From Pleurotus djamor (lineage: Eukaryota; Basidiomycota; Agaricomycetes; Agaricales; Pleurotaceae): a stretch of DNA of 64,000 nucleotides. The DNA is taken from NCBI GenBank assembly GCA_029747585.1, contig JAPEVF010000152.1, positions 1-64,000 on the forward strand, written 5' to 3'. Both the position numbers and the translations under genes were made by a program. A model generated the notes under the pieces. It had not been told where the DNA came from. It searched no databases and was given only the letters and a program-made list of their open reading frames with translations. Positions 32,030 through 42,421 of the stretch are shown here, piece after piece (positions within the stretch are counted from its first letter, which is position 1; each line of letters starts with the position of its first letter).

Positions 32030-33154
32030 ATGTCGAAGGTGTGTGCCCAGACGTTTTACTGTGTCTTTCTTGCTCAACATCGCGATTTGCCTCCCACCAC
32101 TTTTCCTGACGACGTTTGTGTAGCAATTGCAGATAATCCCCATCATCACCACACTCCTTGAACGCTGCTCTGTGATTCCAAGGATCGTGCCCGTCGATGA
32201 TGGATTCCTCCAACACTGCCTAGATGATGCTGCGGCTCATGGCTGCCCCATGGATGACTCTACGCCAGGGCACCCATCCTTCAAGCCGTGGAATGTTAGT
32301 GGGGCCACCATAGCCTTCATTAGCTACGGTCACCTCGAATGTTTGTCAACGAAGAAGTACATCGCGTTGTTCACTTCGCTGGCCGTCTATATCGAGGACG
32401 TCTATAAGGACGATCCATCTCTCATCAACGGCTTCAACCAAGACTTCATCATGAATCGCCCTCAGAAGACGTCTGTCCTTCAAGCGTTCGACATCTGTAT
32501 CAGAGAATCATCGGCGTACTTTAGCCCCCTCCAGGCCAACCTTATCGTCTCAAGTACTCTGAATTTCATGGTTTCTATCTCTGTCGAACACATGATCGAG
32601 TCAATACAGGTCAGTCTCCCTCCATCAGACCATGGGCTACTCGATTTGAACCAGGGTTTGCAAAGATCTCCCCCAGTGCAGACAAATTCCCTGAATTTGT
32701 GCGAGGACTATCTGGCATTGCATTTTCCTATGCAATATTTATATTCCCCAGAGCGGTCCGAATGGACGCCTACATGCAGGCTATCCCTTCAATGAGTCAT
32801 TACATCAATCATACAAAGTGAGACTCCCAAATTCAACCAAAACATCCACCTTGCTGATCGAATGAAAGTGATGTGCTTTCGTTCTACAAGGAAGAAATTG
32901 CCGGCGAGGATCACAATTATGTATCCATCATCGCTAAATGTCGGAAGACATCGAAGTTGAAAATTTTGGAAGAACTTGCCCACTCGGTCACTTCCAGCCA
33001 CTCGACCGTCGCGAACATTCTATCTGAATTCCCACAGGCTCTCCAGGCATGGAAGTCGTTTGCGGAGGGCTATGTGAGCTATCATACGTCGTTTGCACGA
33101 TATCGACTGGAAGAAGTGTTAGACGTGCGGAATGTCAGTAGTGGCAAGCTATAA
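32030..33154 (+). CDS. TRI5-type sesquiterpene synthase, copy 1
   Basis: Class I terpene cyclase of the trichodiene-synthase-like family, which cyclises farnesyl diphosphate. The product is unknown; basidiomycete members are not necessarily toxin enzymes. Exons 32030-32038, 32133-32609, 32666-32817, 32869-33154 give 307 aa. Exon 1 codes only MSK. The Asp-rich metal motif is in VYIEDVYKDDP. The second metal motif NDVLSFYKE (N..xS..xE pattern) spans the last splice junction, and the RY pair is in ARYRLEE near the C-terminus. Acceptor 32123 is an alternative for exon 2 (three more residues). Two Ns precede the start. It is 637 bp upstream of a second copy in the same orientation. Confidence 0.88.
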
Positions 33155-33791
33155 TGATATTTATATTCAAGTCTTTGCTCTCGCCGCCTCCCCAGATAGA
33201 CGGCCTTAGCGGTCTTACCGGGAGATGGTCAAGATGTCCGTTCAGGTGCCGTTTAACTCTCCACCGCGATATCTCCTCTTCACTAGTACTACAGCTATAG
33301 GGCTGACCCAATCCGACACTACTTCGTCACCGCCTTCCTTACGGTTTCAGGGGCATATGTGAAAACACCCATTTACAAGGGGAAGTCAGCTCTTTGTCCC
33401 TTTTTTCCCGTCTAAAGATACTGAGGTTAATTTCCGTGTGTAGTGTGGTAATTCACAAACGTCGCAGGTATATGTCCCGTTTGCCTTTTCTCACAACTTT
33501 TATCAGCTCCGCTCTGGGGCGAAGATGCACTCCTGCACCTGGGGATTATATTCCACCGTCCTAGGGTCTCGGGAAGACCGGGAGGCATAAGAAAGTCCGA
33601 AGTTGGAACATGTATGTTTCGGTATGTTATCTGTGTCGTCCTATGTACCGAATAAGTCGTTTCGCACAGATACCGAAGGAACTCGTTATCACGCTTGTGC
33701 AAGTTGTGAAGCCTATGAGGACTGATATAAGTTCGAATCAAAAGAATGCTTCTAGGCAACAACACCTCCTTCCCTCCTTCGGCTTACCGAC
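33155..33791. other. spacer between terpene synthase copies
   Basis: No gene. Contains the 3' end of copy 1 and the promoter of copy 2. Similarity to the region upstream of copy 1 is not evident outside intron 1. Confidence 0.45.
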
Positions 33792-34880
33792 ATGTCAAAG
33801 GTGCGTCAACTTGTTGTGCTCTTCTACCACCACTTTTCCTGACGGCGTTTGTGTAGCAATTGCAGATAGCCCCGATCATCACCACGCTCCTAGAACGCTG
33901 CTCTGTGGTCCCCAGGACTGTGCCTGTCGATGATGAATTCCTCCAACAGTGCCTAGATGATGCTGCGGCTCACGGTTGCCCAATGGACGACTCTACGCCA
34001 GGGCACCCATCCTTCAAGCCGTGGAATGTTAGTGGGGCCACCATAGCCTTCATTAGCTACGGTCATCTTGAATGTTTGTCAACGAAGAAGTACATCGCAC
34101 TGTACACTTCGCTGGCCGTCTATATCGAGGACGTCTATAAGGACGATCCATCTCTCATCAACGGCTTCAACCAAGACTTCATCATGAATCGCCCTCAGAA
34201 GACGTCTGTCCTTCAAGCGTTCGACATCTGCATCAGGGAATCATCGGCGTACTTTAGCCCCCTCCAGGCGAACCTTATCGTCTCAAGTACTCTGAATTTC
34301 ATGGTTTCTATCTCTGTCGAACACATGATCGAGTCAATACAGGTCAGTTTCCCTCCATTAGACTGCGAGCTACTCGATTTGAACCAGGGTTTGCAAAGAT
34401 CTCCCCCAGTGCAGACAAGTTCCCTGAATTTGTGCGAGGACTATCTGGCATTGCATTTTCCTATGCAATATTTATATTCCCCAGAGCGGTCCCAATGGAC
34501 GCCTTCATGCAGGCCATCCCTTCCATGAGCCATTACATTAACCATACAAAGTGAGACTCCCCATTCAATCGATCCATTCCCCTTGCTGATTGAATGAAAG
34601 TGATGTGCTATCTTTCTACAAGGAAGAAATTGCCGGTGAAGCTAGCAATTATATTTCAATACTCGCCAACAACCAGAAAATCTCGAAGGTGAAGGCTTTA
34701 GATGGCCTGGCACGCTCAATCGCTGTTAGCTACTCGGTCGCCGTGGATATTTTATCTGGATGCCCACAGGCTCTTGAAGCTTGGGAAGCTTTCGCCACGG
34801 GCTATGTCAATTATCACGTATCATACGCTCGGTACCGACTTGGAGACTTAATGGAATTCGACCGGGCTGTACCTTCATAA
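33792..34880 (+). CDS. TRI5-type sesquiterpene synthase, copy 2
   Basis: Same structure as copy 1: exons 33792-33800, 33866-34342, 34399-34550, 34601-34880, 305 aa. Exons 2 and 3 have exactly the same lengths (477 and 152 bp) and nearly the same sequence as copy 1, with about 5 of 157 and 2 of 50 residues different. Exon 4 differs at roughly 33 of 84 aligned positions, yet keeps NDVLSFYKE and ARYRL. Intron 1 is 29 bp shorter and matches copy 1 only in its 3' half. Both metal-binding motifs are intact, so the enzyme should be active. The differing C-terminal lobe may alter the product. No P450 or transporter gene flanks the pair. Confidence 0.88.
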
Positions 34881-35319
34881 GCATAGATATCTCCGCTGCC
34901 TACTCTATAATGTATTCACAAAATATAATTGTCCTCATGTCCTCCTAGAAACAAGGGCTGTTGTCGCGAAAACCATGTCGAGCCGTGTGTGTCGTAATAG
35001 ATAAGAAGTATCCCTAAGAAGATGGACCAAAGGTGAACGTTGATACCGGCGGTAAGGAGATCCCGCGATGATTACCTCTCGAACCGGTGATCATCCTTAC
35101 TCGCTTTAAATGGCCCCTCAACGACCGCAAACGATTCGTTCTGAGTTTGGAAGTGTCCGCGAACTGATACGTCTCGGATCAACGCGCCGATGGTCGAAAG
35201 AGTGAAGTATATGCCCGGGAACATCACCCCGCTGGATTGATTTCGAATTTATATACAGAGAATGTAAGTTGATGGTCTGAATGCTGGAAGGAGTGGGTGA
35301 GGAGAAATCACCAGAGAAG
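34881..35319. other. convergent spacer
   Basis: 3' ends of terpene synthase copy 2 and of the minus-strand F-box gene. If the terminal GTAAGC after codon SVS of the latter is used as a donor, its last exon lies at about 35220-35282. Confidence 0.4.
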
Positions 35320-36921
35320 CTAGAGGCTTACCGACTGAAACGTGAGAGCTCCCTCGGTAAAGGTAATCTCCGTTTCATCTTGTATATAACTGATTGTTGA
35401 TCGGACTGCAGTTCGGCGAAATGGTACCGGGGACTGGCTTCTTGGGGAGGGTGAGAGGGATTCTGGACGGGTGTTTTCGATTTGTGGGATTTGTCTGAAA
35501 CCCCATAATTCCCTCCGTAGCGACCGAGAATTGAAGTTGAAAAGTTGGAGACCGTCAGCATCAAGAGATAAGGCCTTCAACCCGTGTATGGCTAAAGAGG
35601 GCGACTTGACGACCTGAGTGTGGGAGATCCATTCCTCTGGGAGGATAGTTCTAGGTTTGGGAGCGGAAGGAGATTCTTCAACTCTCAATGCCCATTGCAT
35701 CAACGATGAGCTATGAACCAGCGTATACGAGCTATCGGCGGCGGAATCGTGACCGTACGGTTGATGATGTATAGACACCAGAACGTCCCGGCGAACCGGG
35801 AGAAATGGAGTATTGTGTAGGGCATACGCGTGAGGTGATATAGCCCCCGAATTCAAAGCGTGCGGGCCAAACGGAGGGTCCCGTGAGCATCTTCTATCGT
35901 CTGGGAAACGGAAGATGCAGAGTATAGCCCTATTCCCTCGAAAACGGCACAGGCGCAACGCAAGCCCGCCGGCAGCAGACATTGCAAGAACAAGGGCATA
36001 ATCATCGTCCAAGAAGGCGAAAGACAGGAGTTCATCAGAGCCATCTACAAATTCGCAACACTGTCCAGGGATATGAGTAGAGCAGGAGGACGTTCGAAAT
36101 TTTGACGACTCACATGGAGCTCCTCGCCTGTTTTCCAATTTATAATGAACAGTGTAGTTGACAAATGGTCTTCCATGAGAGCCACAATGTCGCCATGTAT
36201 TCGCAGCCGGATAGACACTTCATTTCCTTCTTCTTCGGGTGCGACAAATGGGATGAGACCAGTAGAATAGGCCAATGGGTGTGGCTTTCCTTCAGTAAGT
36301 GTGTACAAAGCTAGCATATATGATCGGCCACTGATGATGTTCACAATCAAGAGGTGAGTGGGGAGATGGCTGCTGTGACTCACAAAGTAGGTGAAAACGT
36401 AACGGCGGCCAATAGGTTTTGATATGGGTCCGCGACAAACGATTCAGAAGGCGCTGGGAGGCTGATAGACCATCTATAGGGAAGCCTCCCAGCATGGACT
36501 GAGGAGAGTGTTTGGAAAGTTAGTTCCTGATAGTTTGCGTCGTTGATGATAACCAAGAGATCGCTGGTAATAACCCAATCTTCGGCATCTTGGAAAGGAT
36601 ATTCCCCAACTGAACTCAGGCTCGGAGAAACCCATGCCTTCTCACTATCAACGAGTCTCTTGAGTCGATCCTTCTGAAGCGCTTTGTGGCGAGGTACATC
36701 TTCCATTGAACTTGCAAACAATTCGACGAGGTAACGAAGTGCACTTGATCGGTCAACCAAGTCTCTGAGCCGGCGGCAAGTCTAAATAAGGCACTCGAGT
36801 GAAATGGTGCAATTAAGTGATCAGCGCGGGGATTTACCTGCAAACAGCGAGCGACATCTTGACCGCTCGTTTCTGTGAGGATGCTATGGATCACTTCGTC
36901 AGGAAGGCCAAGAAGTCGCAT
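35320..36921 (-). CDS. F-box protein, unknown substrate
   Basis: Coding-order exons 36921-36838, 36781-36384, 36330-36114, 36060-35320 give 479 aa. The F-box is at the extreme N-terminus: LGLPDEVIHSILTETSGQDV, then CRRLRDLVDRSSALRYLVEL after intron 1. The remainder resembles the beta-propeller-like C-terminal part common in Agaricomycete F-box proteins, with repeated hydrophobic strands such as YMLALYTLTEGK, LLSFAFLDDDYALVLAM and LVSIHHQPYGHDS. It is unrelated in sequence to the LRR-like F-box cluster at 24-29 kb. The intron 36331-36383 removes an apparent frameshift. The 3' end is uncertain: a strong donor four codons before the stop could splice to a further exon. Confidence 0.75.
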
Positions 36922-37284
36922 CCCGGCGGGGTGGTTGGAAATAAAGGGGGTTCTGGAGTACTACAGGCTCGCTATTCAGTTAAAAACATCGTTCGGGGCC
37001 TTTGGAGCAGTCACTGAGCTGACTCACCTATTCTGCTAAACCAAAAGCAAACTGACGGCATGATGCTATTCTGGAAACAGCTTCCGGTTGCCCAAAAAAG
37101 CGGCAGTAGTGCCTTTCTCGTGAGACCTGCCATCCAACGGACATCCGATTCGAACACGGTGGAGGTACAACTACAAAACGTTCAGGTTCAACTTCAGGGT
37201 CCAGGAACGGCGTGCGATTGACCCCTATCCTGGCAAAACTTTTTCAAGAACAGAATCCTTTGCTTGTAAACGCCTCGGTCACCA
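36922..37284. other. divergent promoter region, F-box gene and MTD1
   Basis: Separates two genes that start in opposite directions. No coding signal was found. Confidence 0.5.
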
Positions 37285-38737
37285 ATGGATGTTCAATCTG
37301 AACCCCAGCCAAGGAAGGGGCTTCTAATCAAAGCGGATCCCATCGCATCCGCCTTCCAGGCCGAAATCCAGTCAGCCCTGCAAAGATGTGACCGAAAGCC
37401 CAAGCTTGTTGGCATTCTCGCTACGTCGTCCGCACCAAGCAAGTTTTATGCTGACTTCACTCGCAAACAATGCGAGAATCTCGGGTTTGAGTTCGTGTTG
37501 AAGAAGACAGGGGCGGCCGAAGACGGTGAGAACGGTGCAGCGAAAGGGGAAGGGGAAGGAGTTGAAGAAGCCATCATCGAAGCAAATGAAGATGATACCG
37601 TGGACGGAATCATGGTACGCAAGGCCTGGCTTACTTCCCGAATCGTCTTGACATCCGGTATGTGCAGGTGTACTATCCTATTTTTGGCGCACAGCAGGTT
37701 TGTGGGGGATCATAGACTCGACCTATGTCGGCTGATACGATCATATCCCCCTGATTTATTAGGACCATTACTTGCAGCAGGTACTACAACTTTGCTAGCG
37801 AGTAAGATCACCCACATCTAACTTGAATCTGAGATTGTATCACCCTTCAAAGACGTAGAAGGCCTCAATTTCAAGTTCCACTATAATCTTTATCATAAGT
37901 ACGAAACCCTTCCTCAATTCCGAGATTTTTACTCACTGGATCACCGATAGTATCCGATTTATAGAACCAAAGTCACTCAACTCTGCTTCTCCGGCGACGT
38001 CGGCTGCCGTTGAGGTCAATACCGAGACACCTCCACCTGGGACGGTGAAATCGATCTTGCCTTGTACCCCACTTGCGATTGTCAAGTGCCTGGAGCATGT
38101 CGGCGTCTACAACACGATTCTTCCGTACGGCGATCGTGCATACGGAAAAACCGTTACGGTGATTAATAGATCTGAAGTCGTCGGTCGGCCTTTGGCTGCG
38201 CTATTGTCCAATGACGGTGCCAGAGTGTTCTCAGTAGATATAGATTCGATCCAAGTCAGCCATCCACCTTGCATATCATGGACACTAAATCACTTACATC
38301 ATCTACAGGAGTACACCAAACGACCCTCGTCTTCTACTCAGCGGTATCATCCGCATCATGTTGTCCATCCTACTTCGTTGACATTGGAGGACTGTCTCGC
38401 TCAGTCCGACGTGGTCATTTCAGCCGTGCCAAATGTGTCGTACAAAGTCAAAACCACTTCCCTGAAGCCTGGCTGCATCTGTGTGAACGTCAGCGCTGAG
38501 AAGAACTTCGAAGCTAACGTTCGTGAAAAGGTACAAAGCTCGTTCAATCACCAATTAACTATATTTTGTTCATTCTCCTATTCAAAGGCATCCATGTACC
38601 TTCCCGCTGTCGGAAAAGTGACCATTATGATGTTACTGCGGAACTTGTAAGCATGTTTCGTCCCATCATCGTCTGCATATTGCTCAATCACCAATAGATT
38701 AAGGCTGTCTGAATACAAGCAGATTCTTTCTTCATAA
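37285..38737 (+). CDS. MTD1: NAD-dependent 5,10-methylenetetrahydrofolate dehydrogenase
   Basis: Cytosolic one-carbon enzyme that oxidises methylene-THF to methenyl-THF. Exons 37285-37614, 37668-37697, 37763-37780, 37834-37898, 37951-38254, 38309-38530, 38588-38646, 38698-38737 give 355 aa. Signatures: KPKLVGILATSS with the catalytic-domain segment FYADFTRKQCENLG, VYYPIFG, the Rossmann motif VINRSEVVGRPLAALL and DVVISAVPN, and VGKVTIMMLLRN at the end. Exons 2 and 3 are only 30 and 18 bp. Together they encode VYYPIFGAQQ and DHYLQQ, both conserved in the family. Slightly longer than yeast Mtd1 because of an acidic Gly/Glu insert near residue 75. Confidence 0.95.
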
Positions 38738-38966
38738 CATCACCCTCTGATGACTCAGTCTGGAGACAAAGCATCAACGCCGCGGCGGGTGTAACTATAG
38801 AATCCTACTAGTAGCCCTCAGGGCCAGCTCCTCTCCCCCTTTAACATTCAATAGAGAACCACGTTCAGTCAATTTCAAGGTTGACAGTAGTTTGAGAATT
38901 ACAGGTATAATATGCCAAAACCCCACCCAATGCTCGGCTAACAGTTAAAGAATAATTATGAAGGAA

Positions 38967-39611
38967 TTAAGCTATCACAACGGCCCACACGCCTAACAAG
39001 AAACCGACTGCACCAACGCTGAATTTGAGGACGGGCGAGGCGGCGTTGATACCCGTTTCGGAGGGGTTTGCCGCTAGTAAGGAAGGTTTCGATTTCATGC
39101 TGAAGGCAGCGCTACGGGACCAGCATAAGGTATGAGTGAGTGTCTAGGCAAAAGACTACGTACTCAGGCCCAGGATCCATGCCCATTTGTCCAGGGGAGG
39201 TGGGCGACTCATAGATCTTGAACTGTTCGGACTGAGCGTAGATGTGATCCTGGTGCTGGGCATCTCTGACAAAGCTGAGCTCGAATTGGTCGCCTTTTGG
39301 CCATCCTCCATCGGGCGAGGATATGCACTTTTTGCCCAAGCTTCCATCAACAGACGTGGCGATCACCTTCGTTTCACCCGTCTCCTACCAAAGGCGTTAG
39401 CATGAAGAATGCGAAATGAAGAGTTTCTCTATATATCACATACCACGTTCTTCAAAACGATGTCGAATACCGCTGCATCCGTCTTCACTCGCTCCCATTT
39501 GACGTCTTGGCATCCTTGGTTGGTCCATCCGTTCTGAGAGTTGGGGGAGACGATATGATAGGCGAGAGAAAGCGCAGCAAAGGCGAGGGTCAAGAAGACT
39601 TGGGGAAGCAT
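38967..39611 (-). CDS. Kre9/Knh1-like GPI-anchored cell wall protein (copy 1)
   Basis: Coding-order exons 39611-39444, 39384-39164, 39111-38967 give 177 aa. A signal peptide (MLPQVFLTLAFAALSLAYHI) is followed by the Kre9/Knh1-like Ser/Thr-rich GPI-protein domain: SPNSQNGWTNQGCQDVKW, then GWPKGDQFELSFVRDAQHQD. The C-terminal hydrophobic tail preceded by small residues fits a GPI-attachment signal. Proteins of this family are linked to beta-1,6-glucan and cell wall organisation in yeast; the role here is inferred. It is the same-strand neighbour of a shorter paralogue at 40111-40691 with the same exon count and an equal first exon (168 bp). Confidence 0.85.
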
Positions 39612-40110
39612 GTTTGCGCTTTCTGATACAAGGCGGGAGTGAATTGAAGGTGTCGAACGAGGGAAAGAGTCAAGGTATGAAGTGCATTCGACACCAGCAA
39701 CGCCGTTTTTTAAGTTGGGACGATCAGGGGTGCCTCCTAAAGCTACTTTTTGAAAGACCGCGAGCCACAGTGGGCGCGGCGAACGTAAAGACATTCGATG
39801 TTCTAGAGCAACCGAGCAACTGCAGAGTATCATCATGAGCTCAGCCTTGCTTAAGGCACCATAGCGTCTGCTTAGCCTGACAGTCTTTGCTTTACTATGT
39901 AGGCTTGTCGCCCGATGGCATGGAAACGTGAGTGAGCAAGCGAATCTTTCGAAGACTTAACTGATACGATTGAGCACAGCAGGTGGGAGCCTTCAACTCC
40001 GTGACGGGGCTCTGATTCTTGCGGAGTCGTTAAAGGATTGCCTCGAAGGTATGATATATGATAATTAAACAGGGATATATTGATACACAAGACTCCGAAC
40101 CGAAGGAATG
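39612..40110. other. spacer between Kre9-like paralogues
   Basis: 5' region of copy 1 and 3' end of copy 2. No gene was seen. Confidence 0.45.
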
Positions 40111-40691
40111 CTAGTAAGCCATAACCACAAACACAAACGCGAACATCGAGCTCAGCAACGACCAACGGTGTGCGGACTTCGAATTATAGAGGGTGGAATT
40201 CATCGGAGCCAGCTCTAAATAGAAGGATGTAAGCAAGTGTGTTGGCATGACATGAATTTCACGAACGGAGGAGAAGTGGGCTCAGTGTGCTCTATGGCGA
40301 ATTCATTCGACTGGGCACGGAGAGTGCTTTCGTGCTGGGCGTCTTGCGCGAAGTTGATCCTATAGTTCGCGCCCGCGGGCCAGCTCCCACTAGGCGGACA
40401 AACCGACATCTCGCCTTTGGATCCATCAACAACTGAAGCCAATTCCTGTTTATAGCCGGTGCGCTGTTGAATTTATCATCAGCAAGAGCAGGTAATAATT
40501 TAAGCACGGGCGGAATCGCGTACTTGGTTGGACAAGAACATAGAGAAGGTCTGGGGGTCTGTTTTGGAGTGATTCCATTTGACCTTCTGGCAGCCTTGGT
40601 CCGTCCATCCTTTTTCTCCGTCGGGCGAGGTGATTTGGTAGGCGAAAGAGATGGCGGTGAGGGCGAAGGTGAGGATAACTTTGGAAAACAT
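40111..40691 (-). CDS. Kre9/Knh1-like GPI-anchored cell wall protein (copy 2)
   Basis: Coding-order exons 40691-40524, 40463-40263, 40212-40111 give 156 aa. Signal peptide MFSKVILTFALTAISFAYQI, then SPDGEKGWTDQGCQKVKWN, matching copy 1 in the same places, and SWPAGANYRINFAQDAQHES. The third exon gives a hydrophobic tail, LLSSMFAFVFVVMAY, consistent with a GPI signal. That frame requires the splice acceptor AGAG at 40213. The coding frame without the splice ends early at 40215, so a truncated, unanchored isoform is possible if intron 2 is retained. Confidence 0.82.
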
Positions 40692-40998
40692 CTTTACTTA
40701 GGCAGTGAAGGCGTATGAAGAGAGGGGACGAGTTCCTTGATTGAAGTAGCGGACTAAGATGGCGAGGTACGTTTGAGAGGGTAAATTCGTTCTTATATGC
40801 CAAGGGTGAGTTGTTAGGGGCTTCTCCTATAGTAATTAAATAAAGGCTTCGGGTTATTGTCGCTCAAAAAGCATTGGAGTCAAAGCATTGCATGGGAAGT
40901 AAGTAGTAAGGACTCAGGAGACACATTATCGCACATAATGAAGGAAGAAAATGTCAGAAAGATTTATCGAATGCATAAATCAGAAAACCAAGTCCGCT
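40692..40998. other. spacer, Kre9-like copy 2 promoter
   Basis: Contains a TATA-like ATATAAG (minus strand, about 40791-40797) 100 bp before the copy 2 start. No gene. Confidence 0.4.
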
Positions 40999-42015
40999 TC
41001 AAGGTCGTCGACCACGCTCGGCATGCTTTCCATTGATCTTCGGTACTGGAGGAATCTCTGCATCTTTCATGGGAACATCGTCACCATCATCACCACCTTC
41101 ACGGTCCTCAGAATCCGCGTCTTCTTCGTCCATGAGTTCTGCAGCACGCTGGAAAAGCAGGTTAGGCGATGACTGAGCATAGAATAGTCAAGGCGTGCTC
41201 ACCTTCATTGCTTCTGCTTCATTCGAGTAATGCCTACCTCTGGCTCTCACGAAGGCCGCGTGCTTGGCAGCGGCTATATGCCATCGTGACTGTCGTCAAT
41301 ACCAGCCACGTAACAAGATGGGGAGCTACTCACTCTCTTCATCCATTTCCTCGTCTTCTCCGACTTCTTCTGCCTGCTCGTTTCCGTCATCCTTATTGAT
41401 AGCGCGAATTTGTGATCGTGCTTCACTAGGCAAGTTGAAACTCGTGCTGCGACTTGATGTCTGACTACTCGAACGTCGACCGCCGGCACTTGATATCGAA
41501 GTACGACGAGATGACGGTCCAGAGTTGCCTCCAGAAGCATCTGTCCTGGCCTCTCCGAAAAGCGCTGATGATCCAACAGGACTTGTCACCGGCGAAGTAG
41601 ATAGCTCTTGTTCCGAAGGTCCTGTCGATGAACCGTTCAGATCAAAGCCAGGAATATCTGCAATCAATGTCATTATAGCAGATATTTCAGGTCTTGTTGA
41701 GCTTGCTTACCACCCTCAACTTCATCAAGTTCCGCATTGTATCTTACATATGGTGTCTTAGGTTCCGTGATCTTCATTAAGCTATCTTTCTGTATCTCTG
41801 TCAATGCCAAGTTCTCTTCGTCCCACTGCAAGCTACTTTGAAGACCTTCAGCATCAACAGTTTAGCAATGCAGAACCTCCAACACACTGTTGGCCGATAG
41901 CGCCATGAGCCTGTGGGGCATTCTTGAGAATGCCTTTGGGTTTAGGATTCGACGCTGAGCGAGGCAACGGGGGAAGATGTGGGCGATCTGAAGTCGGGGA
42001 ACCTTGATTAGACAT
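40999..42015 (-). CDS. GLC8: protein phosphatase 1 regulatory inhibitor-2 (IPP-2/Glc8)
   Basis: Disordered regulator that binds PP1 (Glc7). Coding-order exons 42015-41886, 41845-41711, 41657-41334, 41273-41203, 41148-40999 give 269 aa. Docking motif 1 is [20 protein letters not shown] and [13 protein letters not shown] follow; the TP here is the site phosphorylated in the family. The third motif, normally HYNEM, reads [12 protein letters not shown], which is relaxed. The C-terminal half is Ser-rich and then strongly acidic. Intron 1 is only 40 bp with a weak donor, so the junction after residue 43 is the least certain part. Confidence 0.85.
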
Positions 42016-42421
42016 AGACTCAGAACGTAGGTTGTGTAGATATGGATATGGAGGAGATCGGGACAAAACTAGGGAGGGTTGCTGTTATGGGAGGACCCCT
42101 GTGGGGGAGCGCGACCGTAGCAACACACAGGGGCTTCTCGATGCCATGTGCCAGTGAAGAAAGCGTCTAGATTGTCGAGTCCACGCCCGCTGAACGTGAA
42201 GCCCAAAGAATTACATGCATTGTATTATAGAAAATCCATAGATGCCTTTTCAAAGAAATATATATTCGTGAGTGAAGGTCGAATTCAATCTGCACCAAAA
42301 ACACGCTCGTACGGACGTAACTGCGCCCTGAGAGGCAGAGAATGCGACGTGGTCAACAAATACGGCAGCATCCAATTATTAGGGAGAGGCATGACTCGCC
42401 TCGCTACAACTGAGAAATTAA
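42016..42421. other. GLC8 promoter and ORM1 downstream region
   Basis: Both neighbours are on the minus strand. A plus-strand open frame (42148-42453) crosses the region but shows no family features. Confidence 0.45.

Noticed and set aside
32030..34880. Secondary-metabolite gene cluster around the terpene synthases
   Set aside because: Neighbours are MDM34 and an F-box gene. No P450, transporter, oxidoreductase or regulator is adjacent.
36290..36400. Apparent frameshift in the F-box gene
   Set aside because: The 53-bp intron 36331-36383 with a consensus GTGAGT donor resolves it.
37698..37833. Reading MTD1 as broken between 37.6 and 37.9 kb
   Set aside because: Two microexons with ordinary splice signals carry the missing conserved residues.
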